Assembly: GCF_900129845.1 (NCBI RefSeq)
Contig: NZ_FQXB01000001.1
Span: 124,001-188,000 of the forward strand
Source: Cognatiyoonia sediminum
GTDB taxonomy: Bacteria > Pseudomonadota > Alphaproteobacteria > Rhodobacterales > Rhodobacteraceae
Direction of reading: 5' to 3'
DNA length: 64,000 nt
Shown here: positions 55,562 through 64,000 of the stretch, piece after piece
Layout: every line of letters starts with the position of its first letter
Numbering within the stretch: position 1 is the first letter of the stretch
The notes under the pieces: generated by a model
The model's input: only the letters and a program-made list of their open reading frames with translations
Databases searched by the model: none
What the model was told of the DNA's origin: nothing
Translations under genes and position numbers: made by a program

Positions 55562-55630
55562 CGTCACACACAAATTGGTGTGACGCAGCGTTCAGATTGA
55601 AAGAAAGGCCGCAGAGTTGCGGCCTTTTTT
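55562..55630 (+). terminator. Double-hairpin terminator after ftsZ
   Basis: The stem CGTCACAC/GTGTGACG (55562-55569 with 55578-55585) is followed by GGCCGCA/TGCGGCC (55607-55613 with 55618-55624) and six Ts. The second hairpin is a standard Rho-independent terminator that ends the dcw transcript. Confidence 0.9.
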
Positions 55631-55769
55631 GTTTTGAATCAAAGCGTTGTGGGCGTTTTCTTGAGTAGTGTTACAAAACCCTTCCGCATATTTCAGTCCG
55701 TTACAAAGAGTGAATTGAGGACTCAGAGGGCGCACCCTAGGTAGGTGTGCAGGTAAACGGACGATAAAC

Positions 55770-56690
55770 GTGCAAACGACGCTGAATTCAACAACCAACT
55801 TTGAGGGCTTGGGCCTTCACACAGGGAAACCTGTGTCAGTTGAATTGCGTCCTGCCTCTCCAGACACCGGAATCGTTTTCCATCGCGTTGATTTGGCCGA
55901 TGGCGTTGCGGTCCTACCGGCGCTTTGGGATCGGGTAACCGTATCGCCTTTGAACACGCGCCTTTGTAACGATGATGGCATTACAGTTTCAACCATTGAA
56001 CACGTTATGGCCGCATTGGCTGGCTGCGGCGTGCACAATGCGATTGTTGCAGTGAATGGCCCTGAACTTCCAATTATGGACGGAAGCAGCGCAGCGTTTG
56101 TGCGTGGCATCCTTGACGCAGGCGTATGTGAGACGGCCGTCCCGTTGAAGGCGATTGAGATTTTGAAACCTGTTCATGTCGAAGTCGGCGATGCCTGGGC
56201 GAGTTTGACACCAGCGACCAGCCTTCAGATAGATTTTGAAATTGATTTCGCCGATAAAGCGATTGGTCAGCAAAGCAAGACTCTTAACCTCGCCAATGGC
56301 ACATTCGTGCGCGAGCTCTGTGATAGCCGGACATTCTGCCGCCAATCCGACGTCGATGCGATGCACGCCAATGGCTTGGCCCTTGGTGGGTCGCTCGAGA
56401 ATGCTGTTGTCGTGGATGGCGATGCGATCCTTACGCCTGGTGGCTTGCGTCATGAGGATGAGGCTGTTCGGCACAAGATGCTGGACGCCTTGGGTGATCT
56501 TTATACAGCCGGTGCTCCGATTCTGGGTCGGTATCGCGGTGTACGCTCCGGCCATGCGGTGACCAATGCGCTTTTGAGAGCGCTTTTTGCAGACGATAGC
56601 GCGTGGCGTTGGGTGGTGTGTGATGCGCAGGTCGCGGCACGTTTGCCCGGTGTCGGTGTCACCAAAGCCGACCTCCACGCCGTCGCTTAA
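55770..56690 (+). CDS. lpxC: UDP-3-O-acyl-N-acetylglucosamine deacetylase LpxC
   Basis: The 306-residue zinc enzyme carries out the committed step of lipid A synthesis. Ligand regions are STIEHVMAALAG near residue 75 and the late E-A-V-R-H-K-M-L-D-A-L-G-D-L near 232, where His and Asp bind zinc; MDGSSAAFVRGI near 105 and LCDSRTF near 188 are also conserved. The GTG at 55770 gives MQTTLNSTTNFEGLGLHTGK with the essential FEGLGLHTGK start. It has its own transcript after the ftsZ terminator. Confidence 0.95.
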   Translation: MQTTLNSTTNFEGLGLHTGKPVSVELRPASPDTGIVFHRVDLADGVAVLPALWDRVTVSPLNTRLCNDDGITVSTIEHVMAALAGCGVHNAIVAVNGPELPIMDGSSAAFVRGILDAGVCETAVPLKAIEILKPVHVEVGDAWASLTPATSLQIDFEIDFADKAIGQQSKTLNLANGTFVRELCDSRTFCRQSDVDAMHANGLALGGSLENAVVVDGDAILTPGGLRHEDEAVRHKMLDALGDLYTAGAPILGRYRGVRSGHAVTNALLRALFADDSAWRWVVCDAQVAARLPGVGVTKADLHAVA

Positions 56691-56820
56691 GAGCCCTTCC
56701 ATTCACAGAACCGCGCAATGGGTGCAAAAGTCATTTTGCCCTCGTTTTTTCTATGTTACACCGATCAAAACGGGACGATGTTAACCGTCCTAGGGTATGG
56801 TGGTTGAGCGAGGGCTGGCG

Positions 56821-57678
56821 ATGTCAGGCAATCGAAACAAAGGGTTAGGGCGCGGATTGCGCGTGATCGCGGGTTTTTCGGTTGTTGTCGCTTTGGTGGC
56901 GTGTAGTTCATTCGACTCGCGCAGGCCGGGCGCACTTGAACAATATACCGCGAAGGAAATTTTTGAACGCGGTGAGTTAGAGTTGGAACGCGGCGACGGG
57001 GAAGAGGCCGCGTTCTACTTTGGTGAGATTGAACGCCTCTACCCCTATTCAGAATATGCAAAGCGTGCGCTGATTATGCAGGCCTTCGCCTATCACAAAG
57101 AGCGCGATTACCCGAATTCACGATCTTCGGCCCAACGCTACATTGATTTCTATCCTGCAACCGAAGATGCAGCCTATGCACAGTATCTTTTGGCACTGTC
57201 ATACTACGACCAGATTGACGAAATCGGACGCGACCAAGGGCTAACGTTCCAAGCGTTACAATCTTTGCGCACAGTGATCGAGCAGTATCCAGACACGGAA
57301 TATGCGCGGTCATCCGTTCTTAAATTCGATCTTGCCTTCGATCACCTCGCCGCGAAAGAAATGGAAGTTGGCCGCTACTACCTCAAACGCAATCACTTCA
57401 CTGCTGCGGCCAATCGGTTCCGTGTGGTTGTTGAGGATTTCCAGACAACCACCCACACGCCCGAAGCGCTGCACCGTTTGGTCGAATGCTATTTGTCACT
57501 GGGATTGATCCAAGAAGCCCAGACAGCGGCCGCGATCCTTGGTTATAACTTCCAATCGACGGAATGGTACGAAGCAAGCTACGCGTTGCTAACCCTGCAA
57601 GGCTTGGAGCCTCGTTCAATCGGAGACAATTGGCTGACAGCGATTTACCGCCAGATGATCCGCGGCGAATGGTTGTGA
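56821..57678 (+). CDS. bamD: Outer membrane assembly lipoprotein BamD
   Basis: The 285-residue lipoprotein has a signal peptide ending in LVAC with Cys28 as the lipid site. TPR-like repeats follow (ERGELELERGDGEEAAFYFGE, then YPYSEYAKRALIMQAFAY and QYLLALSYYDQID). BamD is the essential lipoprotein of the BAM complex that inserts outer-membrane barrel proteins. The ATG at 56821 with GAGGG upstream is preferred to 56797. It is followed after 12 bases by recN. Confidence 0.92.
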   Translation: MSGNRNKGLGRGLRVIAGFSVVVALVACSSFDSRRPGALEQYTAKEIFERGELELERGDGEEAAFYFGEIERLYPYSEYAKRALIMQAFAYHKERDYPNSRSSAQRYIDFYPATEDAAYAQYLLALSYYDQIDEIGRDQGLTFQALQSLRTVIEQYPDTEYARSSVLKFDLAFDHLAAKEMEVGRYYLKRNHFTAAANRFRVVVEDFQTTTHTPEALHRLVECYLSLGLIQEAQTAAAILGYNFQSTEWYEASYALLTLQGLEPRSIGDNWLTAIYRQMIRGEWL

Positions 57679-57690
57679 CACGAGCCTGAC

Positions 57691-59340
57691 ATGCTGCGCG
57701 GGCTAGATATCCGGGACATGTTGATCATTGACCGGCTGGAACTTGAGTTTCAGCCCGGGTTGAACGCGTTAACTGGCGAGACCGGCGCAGGAAAATCTAT
57801 CCTTTTGGATTCGTTAGGTTTTGTACTGGGGTGGCGTGGACGCGCTGAGCTTGTTCGGAGCGGTGCGGAGCAGGGCGAGGTTACGGCGTGGTTCGATTTG
57901 CCTGTCGATCATCCGGCGCGCGCGGTTTTGGACGAGGCTGGGATTGGGGCGGAAGATGAATTGATCTTGCGCAGGGTCAACGCCAAGGATGGCCGCAAAA
58001 CCGCTTGGGTCAATGACAGGCGTGTGAGTGGTGAAGTTCTGCGCCGATTGTCCGATGTTCTGGTTGAGCTTCATGGGCAACATGATGATCGCGGTTTGCT
58101 GAACCCGCGTGGGCATCGTCAGTTGTTAGATGAATTTGCGGGGCTCACTGAGGATGTTGAAGCGTTGCGCGGCCTCTGGCGTAGTCTGGCCGCCGAGAGG
58201 TTAAAGCTGGAAGCGCTGAATGCCAATATCGCAGCGGCACGTGAAGAAGAGGATTTCTTGCGACACGCGGTTGCTGAGCTGGAGACGCTCGAACCTCAAC
58301 CCGGCGAAGAAGCGACACTTGATGCGCAACGTCGGTTGATGCAGGCGGCAGAGAAGATCAGAGAAGACATTACGCGTGCAGCTGAGGCGCTGGGGTTGCA
58401 AGGCGCCGAAGGCATGTTGTCCGATGCGTCTCGCTGGTTGGGTTCCGTAGCGGACAAGGCTGAAGGCCAGCTAGATGATCCTATGGCCGCGATTGAGCGG
58501 GCGATGGTGGAGCTTGATGCGGCGCAGAGCGGGGTTGTTGCCTCCCTCGATGCCTTGGCTTTCAACCCGTCTGACTTGGAAGACACGGAAGAACGGTTGT
58601 TTGCGATCAGAGCGTTGGCGCGGAAGCATAACGTCCTTGCGGATGATCTGGGTGAATTTGCTGCTGAGTTGCGGTCTAAACTGGCAGTTGTTGACGGCGG
58701 AAGTGCTGAATTGAGCGCGCAGGAAAGACGTGTCGAGGCTGCGCGTATTGCTTATGTGCAAGCAGCCGAAGCGGTTCGTCAAAAACGGACTGCAGCTGCA
58801 AAAAAACTCGATCAAGCGATGACAATGGAACTCGCACCGCTGAAAATGGAACGGGCGGTCTTTGCAACTAAATTGGACACCAGCGACGAGGGTCCGGAAG
58901 GCATTGACGATGTGCATTTTGCAGTCGCCACCAATCCGGGAGCGCCGGCAGGCCCGCTCAATAAGATCGCATCAGGTGGCGAGTTAAGTCGTTTTTTGTT
59001 GGCTCTAAAGGTGTGCCTTACCAAGTCGAGCAAATCCGGGTTGACGATGATTTTTGACGAAATTGACCGTGGTGTTGGCGGCGCGACGGCTGATGCGGTG
59101 GGTCGTCGATTGGCGGAGCTTGCAGAGACCGGTCAGATTTTGGTGGTCACGCATTCGCCTCAGGTCGCAGCACTTGCTGGCCATCATTGGCTTGTTGAGA
59201 AGACTCAGAGCACGTCCGAGACCCTGTCTTCGGTTATTCCGCTAGACGCGTCAGATCGCATCGACGAAATCGCTCGGATGTTGTCCGGCGATAAAGTAAC
59301 AGAGGCTGCGAAAGAGGCTGCAAAGGCCTTGATGGAATAA
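57691..59340 (+). CDS. recN: DNA repair protein RecN
   Basis: The 549-residue SMC-like protein has Walker A LTGETGAGKSILLDSL near residue 27, a central coiled coil (about 165-370), the ABC signature NKIASGGELSRFLLAL near 425 and Walker B MIFDEIDRGVGGATADAV near 453. It acts in double-strand break repair. The stop is followed by a hairpin AGGCG/CGCCT with inner CGACG/CGTCG (59345-59372) without a T run and a second stem TTTGCATC/GATGCAAA (59384-59413). Confidence 0.95.
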   Translation: MLRGLDIRDMLIIDRLELEFQPGLNALTGETGAGKSILLDSLGFVLGWRGRAELVRSGAEQGEVTAWFDLPVDHPARAVLDEAGIGAEDELILRRVNAKDGRKTAWVNDRRVSGEVLRRLSDVLVELHGQHDDRGLLNPRGHRQLLDEFAGLTEDVEALRGLWRSLAAERLKLEALNANIAAAREEEDFLRHAVAELETLEPQPGEEATLDAQRRLMQAAEKIREDITRAAEALGLQGAEGMLSDASRWLGSVADKAEGQLDDPMAAIERAMVELDAAQSGVVASLDALAFNPSDLEDTEERLFAIRALARKHNVLADDLGEFAAELRSKLAVVDGGSAELSAQERRVEAARIAYVQAAEAVRQKRTAAAKKLDQAMTMELAPLKMERAVFATKLDTSDEGPEGIDDVHFAVATNPGAPAGPLNKIASGGELSRFLLALKVCLTKSSKSGLTMIFDEIDRGVGGATADAVGRRLAELAETGQILVVTHSPQVAALAGHHWLVEKTQSTSETLSSVIPLDASDRIDEIARMLSGDKVTEAAKEAAKALME

Positions 59341-59344
59341 GAAA

Positions 59345-59413
59345 AGGCGCTCGACGCAAACGTCGAACGCCTCAATAACCACATTTGCATCAGGGGCTAA
59401 CCTAGGATGCAAA
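59345..59413. other. Two hairpins between recN and the GlcD-type gene
   Basis: AGGCG/CGCCT with inner CGACG/CGTCG (59345-59372) and TTTGCATC/GATGCAAA (59384-59391 with 59406-59413) lie between convergent ends. No T run follows on either strand, so they could be processing signals or a factor-dependent termination region. GGTATCAGTT occurs twice at 59488 and 59505. Confidence 0.45.
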
Positions 59414-59507
59414 CACCGTTACCACACTCACGAAATGCGCTTTCACGCATATGGGCCGCAAACGACCCAGTGTTACTTTATTGCAGGGTATCAGTTAGGT
59501 AAAGGTA

Positions 59508-60881
59508 TCAGTTTTGATTTACCAATTTTCCTGGATTCATGATGGATTTGGGGTCGATGGCCTTTTTTATCAAACCCATCACGCTCCAAGCGTCGCCATG
59601 TTCAGCTTGCATCAGGTCTAGTTTTCCCATTCCGACGCCATGTTCGCCAGTGACTGTTCCGCCAAGACGCAAAGAGCGTTCTGCCATTTTTGCAGATAAC
59701 TCTTTTGCAACTCGAATCTCTGCGGTGTTTTGAGGGTTAACCAACAAGATGGCATGAAAATTTCCATCCCCTACATGACCAAGGATCGGACCTTCGATTG
59801 GACTATTCTCAATATCGGTTTGCGTTTCTTCGATCGCTGTTGCGAGCTGTGAGATCGGCACGCAGACATCTGTGACAAGGGCGGTGGACCTAGGTTTGCT
59901 TTGAGTGATCGCGTGATATGCGTCATGACGTACTTGCCAAAGCTTATTCCGGTCTTCGGTTTTGGTGGCCCAGTTAAAGCTGATTGATCTATGTTCGTTG
60001 GCGATCTCTTTGAGCGTTTCAGCATCTTCTGCGACAGCGGACTCGGACCCGTGAAACTCGACTAAGAGATGCGGTTGCTCCGGTAAACCGAGTGCACCCT
60101 GCGCATTGACGGCGGCGACGCTTGCAGCATCCAGAAGTTCGATACGGGCCATCGGTACGCCCATTTGAATGGTCTCGATTACGGTGTCGACCGCATCGCC
60201 CACAGTTTTGAAAGCACAGACGGCCGCCCCTATGGCCGGAGGTTGCCCATGAAGTTTCAGCGTGAGTTCCGTGATAATACCGAGTGTTCCCTCCGAACCA
60301 ACAAAGAGTCCGGTCAAATCATATCCGGCGCTGCTTTTGCGAGCACGGGTGCCGGTTCGGATGATGCGGCCGTCGGCCAATACCACCTCAAGCCCCATCA
60401 CATTGTCGCGCATTGTGCCGTAGCGCACTGTTGTCGTTCCACTGGCGCGTGTCGATGCCATACCGCCAAGAGAGGCATTCGCTCCCGGATCGACGGGGAA
60501 GAACAAACCCGTTGCTCGGAGCTCGTCATTCAAAGCCATGCGGGTCAGGCCGGGCTGGACGCTTACATCCATGTCCTCAGCATTAACTTCTAACACCTTG
60601 TTCATAAGCGATAAATCCAAAGTCACGCCTCCGCGCACCGCTAGGGAATGTCCTTCCAAGGACGTACCTGTACCCCATGCGATGACGGGGCAGTTGTGTT
60701 TTGAACAGACTTTGATGATCTCGGATACGTCTTGCGTGGTTTCAGGGAATGCCACTCCGTCGGGTTTGATTGGATCAAAATAGGTTTCAGAATGGCTGTG
60801 TTGGTCAAGATCGGACTTGGACCGCGAGAAACGTTCGCCTAGTAAGGTTTCAAGCTCCGCGATTGCGGTTTCAATGGTCAT
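59508..60881 (-). CDS. FAD-binding oxidoreductase (GlcD/D-lactate dehydrogenase type)
   Basis: The 457-residue protein belongs to the PCMH-FAD (vanillyl-alcohol oxidase) group. It has WGTGTSLEGHSLAVRGGVTL near residue 70, the FAD-binding PGANASLGGMASTRASGTTT region near 130 and GTEHGVGMGKLDL-like TGEHGVGMGKLDLM near 420. Related enzymes oxidise glycolate, D-lactate or D-2-hydroxyglutarate; no glcE/glcF neighbour is present, so a glycolate oxidase complex is not indicated. It is divergent from the ClC gene with a 70-base gap. Confidence 0.85.
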   Translation of the reverse strand: MTIETAIAELETLLGERFSRSKSDLDQHSHSETYFDPIKPDGVAFPETTQDVSEIIKVCSKHNCPVIAWGTGTSLEGHSLAVRGGVTLDLSLMNKVLEVNAEDMDVSVQPGLTRMALNDELRATGLFFPVDPGANASLGGMASTRASGTTTVRYGTMRDNVMGLEVVLADGRIIRTGTRARKSSAGYDLTGLFVGSEGTLGIITELTLKLHGQPPAIGAAVCAFKTVGDAVDTVIETIQMGVPMARIELLDAASVAAVNAQGALGLPEQPHLLVEFHGSESAVAEDAETLKEIANEHRSISFNWATKTEDRNKLWQVRHDAYHAITQSKPRSTALVTDVCVPISQLATAIEETQTDIENSPIEGPILGHVGDGNFHAILLVNPQNTAEIRVAKELSAKMAERSLRLGGTVTGEHGVGMGKLDLMQAEHGDAWSVMGLIKKAIDPKSIMNPGKLVNQN

Positions 60882-60951
60882 GCCCTGATCCTTTGTTGTG
60901 TCTGCAGCAGGTTATGGAAATCAGGCCGACGATACTAGGGACAGGTTGGGC

Positions 60952-62640
60952 ATGAGTGCTCCAATAAGATCAGCCGCCAAGGAACGCGTCGATCACTTGG
61001 TTCATAAATGCAATCGCGGTTGGCATGTTCTGAAAAAGCAGGGCCCCAACCAAATTCAATTCTGGTTCATTGCTTTGGCGATTGGGATCGCTGCCGGTAT
61101 CGTCACAGTCTTATTCCGACTTGGGATCGATTGGCTGCAGCGGTTGGTTTACGGGGCAGACGACATCAATACTTTGCACAGCTTTGCAGCGAGCCTGCTT
61201 TGGTATCATCTGCTGATCGTTCCGATGATTGGAGGATTGGTTGTTGGCATTATCTTTGACCGCTTCACATCTGATGGTCGGGTCAGGTCAGTTGCTGATG
61301 TGATCGAGGGTGCGGCTCTGAACGAAGGGCGTGTCGAAGTGCGACAAGGGATAGCGTCTGGTTTTGCGAGTTTGATTACGTTGTCGACGGGTGGCTCAAC
61401 GGGGCGGGAAGGACCAGTCGTTCACTTGGCTGCGATGATTTCCACGGCGGTGAGCAAGGTGATCCGAGCCGATGGCGTTACGGGGCGCGATTTGCTGGGC
61501 TGCGCGGTCGCGGCGGCGGTATCAGCAAGTTTCAACGCGCCGATTGCAGGCGCACTTTTTGCTTTGGAGGTGGTGCTAAGGCACTTCGCCGTCCACGCAT
61601 TTGCTCCGATTGTGATCGCTTCTGTCGCCGGAACTGTGATCAGCCGCTCTGTGTTTGGAGACGTGACAGAGTTCATGTTGCCTGTCGCGAATACGTTGGA
61701 ATTTTACGTCGAACTGCCTGCATACCTCATCCTCGGTGCCATCAGTGGCTTGGTGGCCGTCCTTCTTATGCAAGCGGTGTTCTGGGCAGAAGACTTCGGG
61801 AATTTCTTTAGCGAAAAGTTCCGCATTCACAACGTATTACGCCCCGCAATCGCAGGAGCGGGCTTGGGTGCACTCGCCATCTATTTCCCTCACATTATCG
61901 GAGTTGGGTATGAGACAACATCTCTCGCTTTGACGGGCGATCTTGTGTTGCACGAGGCGATTGTGTTTGTGGCGCTCAAGATCGTCGCAGTTGCGATCAC
62001 CATGGGCGGGCGCATGGGGGGTGGTATCTTTTCCCCTGCTTTGATGGTTGGAGCTTTAACGGGCTTGGCATTCGGTATCATCGCAACCAGCATTTTCCCG
62101 ACGGTGTCTGGCGAGGAAACGCTCTACGCACTTGCGGGAATGGGAGCAGTTGCTGCTGCGGTTCTTGGTGCACCGATTTCAACGACATTGATCGTCTTTG
62201 AACTGACCGGTGACTGGCAAACGGGGCTTGCTGTTATGGTGTCTGTTTCGCTTTCCACCGCACTCGCGTCGAGTTTGGTCGATCGGTCGTTCTTCCTGAC
62301 CCAGTTGGAACGGCGCAATGTGCATTTGGCGGCAGGTCCGCAGGCTTACCTTTTGGCGACGTTCAAAGTGGCAAGCATTATGCGAGAGCGTGGTTCAGAA
62401 AACGGCGCTCCAGATGAGGCGTGTTGGGATCTGATGTCAGACGGTGTCTACATTGACGGAAACGCGACCCTAGAACAGGCCATGCCAATGTTCGAACAAG
62501 CGAACCATCGGTTTGTGCCAGTCGTTACACTAGGCGATCAGGACAGCCCGCCCGAGCTTTGGGGCGCGTTGTTTCAGGTCGACGCGCTGAAAGCGATGAA
62601 CAAAGCGTTGTCAGAAACCGCCGCTGAAGAGCATTCTTAA
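60952..62640 (+). CDS. ClC-family chloride channel/transporter with degenerate CBS region
   Basis: The 562-residue membrane protein has the ClC selectivity motif TGGSTGREGPVVHLA near residue 145, with the gating Glu in GREGP, the second filter GRMGGGIFSPALMVGALTG near 358 and the pore region NAPIAGALFALEVVL near 193. A C-terminal segment (from about 470) has a weak CBS-like pattern. The ATG at 60952 is favoured since AGGTTGGG precedes it. Whether it is a channel or a Cl-/H+ exchanger cannot be told with certainty from sequence. Confidence 0.9.
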   Translation: MSAPIRSAAKERVDHLVHKCNRGWHVLKKQGPNQIQFWFIALAIGIAAGIVTVLFRLGIDWLQRLVYGADDINTLHSFAASLLWYHLLIVPMIGGLVVGIIFDRFTSDGRVRSVADVIEGAALNEGRVEVRQGIASGFASLITLSTGGSTGREGPVVHLAAMISTAVSKVIRADGVTGRDLLGCAVAAAVSASFNAPIAGALFALEVVLRHFAVHAFAPIVIASVAGTVISRSVFGDVTEFMLPVANTLEFYVELPAYLILGAISGLVAVLLMQAVFWAEDFGNFFSEKFRIHNVLRPAIAGAGLGALAIYFPHIIGVGYETTSLALTGDLVLHEAIVFVALKIVAVAITMGGRMGGGIFSPALMVGALTGLAFGIIATSIFPTVSGEETLYALAGMGAVAAAVLGAPISTTLIVFELTGDWQTGLAVMVSVSLSTALASSLVDRSFFLTQLERRNVHLAAGPQAYLLATFKVASIMRERGSENGAPDEACWDLMSDGVYIDGNATLEQAMPMFEQANHRFVPVVTLGDQDSPPELWGALFQVDALKAMNKALSETAAEEHS

Positions 62641-62978
62641 ACTTCTTCGACGGCTGCTTTGTCTTTGAAAAAGGCAAGGTGGCCTTGGATTTGCTCCATA
62701 CCTGCGATCGGGTCTTCATATGACCACGCCGCATTGGCGATTTCACCGCTTTTGGCGATGATCGAATAGTAAGTCGCGTTGCCTTTGTAGGGGCAAGTTG
62801 ACGTCGTCTCTGTCTTTTCAAGAAACGCCATCGCCATGTCATCGCGTGGGATATAGATCACCGGTGGATAATCTCCTTCGCTGAGCTCGAGTGCATTTTT
62901 GGTTTCACCAATGACTGCGCCTGCTGCGCGAACAACCCAAGTTCCGCTCGCTTCGCGAATTTTAATGTGATCAGCCAT
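62637..62978 (-). CDS. DUF427 domain protein
   Basis: This 113-residue protein has the DUF427 core: IKIREASGTWVVRAAGAVIG at the start, YPPVIYIPRDDMAMAFLEKT near residue 37, CPYKGNATYYSI near 62, and the aromatic WSYEDP. The fold is a beta-barrel of unknown function. Its stop overlaps the ClC gene end by four bases on the opposite strand; the ATG at 62978 is supported by GGAAGGATT upstream. Confidence 0.86.
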   Translation of the reverse strand: MADHIKIREASGTWVVRAAGAVIGETKNALELSEGDYPPVIYIPRDDMAMAFLEKTETTSTCPYKGNATYYSIIAKSGEIANAAWSYEDPIAGMEQIQGHLAFFKDKAAVEEV

Positions 62979-63030
62979 AGTGAAATCCTTCCCATTTTTG
63001 CCGGCACCCTAGTCCAGCAAGATGTCGTTT

Positions 63031-64000
63031 TTACAACGGCGCGCAGGCTTGCTCAAGCCATTCCTTCGCGGGGCCATCAATCAGAGGTCCAATCTTGGCC
63101 ATGGTTTCGGCGTGGTAGCCGTTGATCCAGTCGCGTTCATCGTTCGAGAGCAGTGCCACATCGATCAGCCTGCGGTCGATTGGGACATATGTGATCGTCT
63201 CAAACGACAGCATATCGCGGTCATCGCCACCTTCGATGTCTGGCGCGGGACCTGTGACGATTAGGTTCTCAATACGAATGCCGAATTCGCCAGTCCGGTA
63301 GTATCCGGGTTCATTAGAGAGGATCATGCCTTCTTTCAATGGCACATCGCCACGACGCGACAGGCTTTGCGGTCCTTCATGGACGCATAGATAGCTGCCA
63401 ATCCCATGTCCTGTACCGTGATCGTAATCCATACCGGCCGTCCACAAAGGGAAGCGAGCAAGTGAATCGAGGTGTTGGCCCTGAACGCCTTTTGGGAAGC
63501 GCGCGCGGCTGATAGCAATCATGCCTTGTAGGACGCGGGTGAAGCAGGAGCGGTGGAGCTCTGATGGCGTCCCAACGATAACAGTGCGGGTGATATCAGT
63601 GGTGCCGTCAATGTATTGCCCACCACTGTCGATCAGGAGGAGTTCATCGCGCTTAACTGGTCGATTGGTTTCTTCAGTCACGCGGTAGTGAACGATCGCG
63701 CCATTACCGCCTGCGCCACAAATGGTTTCAAAGCTCACGTCCAGCAACTGATTGGTTTCGCGGCGAAATTGTTCGAGTTGTTTGACGACGTCGATCTCGG
63801 TCAGACTGCCGTTGGGGGCATCCGCGTCCAGCCACGCAAGAAAACGCACCATGGCGGCACCGTCGCGGAGGTGGGCTTCCTTCGCACCAGCAATTTCGGT
63901 GTCGTTCTTGCAAGCCTTTGGAAGAAGACAAGGATCATCCTTGTGCCGAATGGTCAGCCCTGCCTTCGCAGCTGTTGTCGCAACGATGGCTGGGCACCAT
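63031..64000 (-). CDS. Xaa-Pro aminopeptidase (M24B), N-terminal part beyond window
   Basis: The frame is open to the right edge (323 codons), so only the C-terminal catalytic domain of an approximately 600-residue aminopeptidase P is present. Metal ligands are visible: LLIDSGGQYIDGTTDITRT near residue 130, GTGHGIGSYL near 222, SNEPGYYRTGEFGIRIEN near 258. The segment KNDTEIAGAKEAHLRDGAAM just inside the edge is the usual linker into the catalytic domain. The product probably cleaves peptides with proline at position two. An ATG at 63852 would give a shortened frame and is not the true start. Confidence 0.88.
   Translation of the reverse strand, partial: WCPAIVATTAAKAGLTIRHKDDPCLLPKACKNDTEIAGAKEAHLRDGAAMVRFLAWLDADAPNGSLTEIDVVKQLEQFRRETNQLLDVSFETICGAGGNGAIVHYRVTEETNRPVKRDELLLIDSGGQYIDGTTDITRTVIVGTPSELHRSCFTRVLQGMIAISRARFPKGVQGQHLDSLARFPLWTAGMDYDHGTGHGIGSYLCVHEGPQSLSRRGDVPLKEGMILSNEPGYYRTGEFGIRIENLIVTGPAPDIEGGDDRDMLSFETITYVPIDRRLIDVALLSNDERDWINGYHAETMAKIGPLIDGPAKEWLEQACAPL

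Overview
The window is about 64 kb of chromosome from an alphaproteobacterium of the order Rhodobacterales, most likely the Roseobacter group. I base this on the gene content and order: a dcw (division and cell wall) cluster with DUF2484 genes between murC and murB, an N-methylglutamate pathway locus in the arrangement known from marine roseobacters, a DUF1127 gene followed by CcsR ('cuckoo') small-RNA hairpins, and an UpsM-like leader in front of mraZ. I cannot name a species. No phage, insertion sequence, CRISPR array or replication origin is visible.

Layout. 1-661: end of a histidine operon on the minus strand (hisB, then the first codons of hisH). 829-4189: a secreted M10/RTX metalloprotease, a lipoprotein with a TbpB-like C-terminus, and a 3-hydroxyisobutyrate-dehydrogenase-like enzyme. 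4235-15273: methylamine utilisation on the minus strand. mgdABCD (N-methylglutamate dehydrogenase) and mgsABC-gmaS (N-methylglutamate synthase and gamma-glutamylmethylamide synthetase) form two transcription units separated by a GlxA/AraC-type activator on the opposite strand. 15526-23420: tRNA-Gly, a phosphoesterase/YqhA pair, a pyruvate carboxylase-MAPEG-VOC operon, a second beta-hydroxyacid dehydrogenase and an FMN-dependent L-lactate-type dehydrogenase. 23600-30695: a UvrD/PcrA helicase, an acetyltransferase, an Lrp/LysE pair, then creatinase and an M20 amidohydrolase. 30709-31232: DUF1127 gene and its anti-Shine-Dalgarno small-RNA array. 31488-32824: Mrp ATPase and a small membrane protein.

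33197-59340 is one long plus-strand run for peptidoglycan synthesis and division. It starts with an UpsM-like leader, then mraZ, rsmH, ftsL, ftsI, murE, murF, mraY, an APH-like kinase, murD, (an inverted flavoprotein gene), ftsW, murG, murC, two DUF2484 genes, a further small membrane protein, murB, ddl, ftsQ, ftsA, ftsZ, and after a strong terminator lpxC, bamD and recN. The murE enzyme carries the DNPR motif of meso-diaminopimelate-adding ligases. 59508-64000: a GlcD-type FAD dehydrogenase, a ClC chloride channel, a DUF427 protein and the C-terminal part of an M24 aminopeptidase P cut by the window edge.

The genes connect in a few places. GmaS and MgsABC convert methylamine plus glutamate to N-methylglutamate, and MgdABCD oxidises it, releasing a one-carbon unit. 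Creatinase would add sarcosine, another N-methyl amine, to cell metabolism. The most interesting non-coding signals are the seven-hairpin CCUCCUCCC array behind the DUF1127 gene, the terminated leader RNA before mraZ, and a dispersed intergenic repeat seen four times at gene borders.
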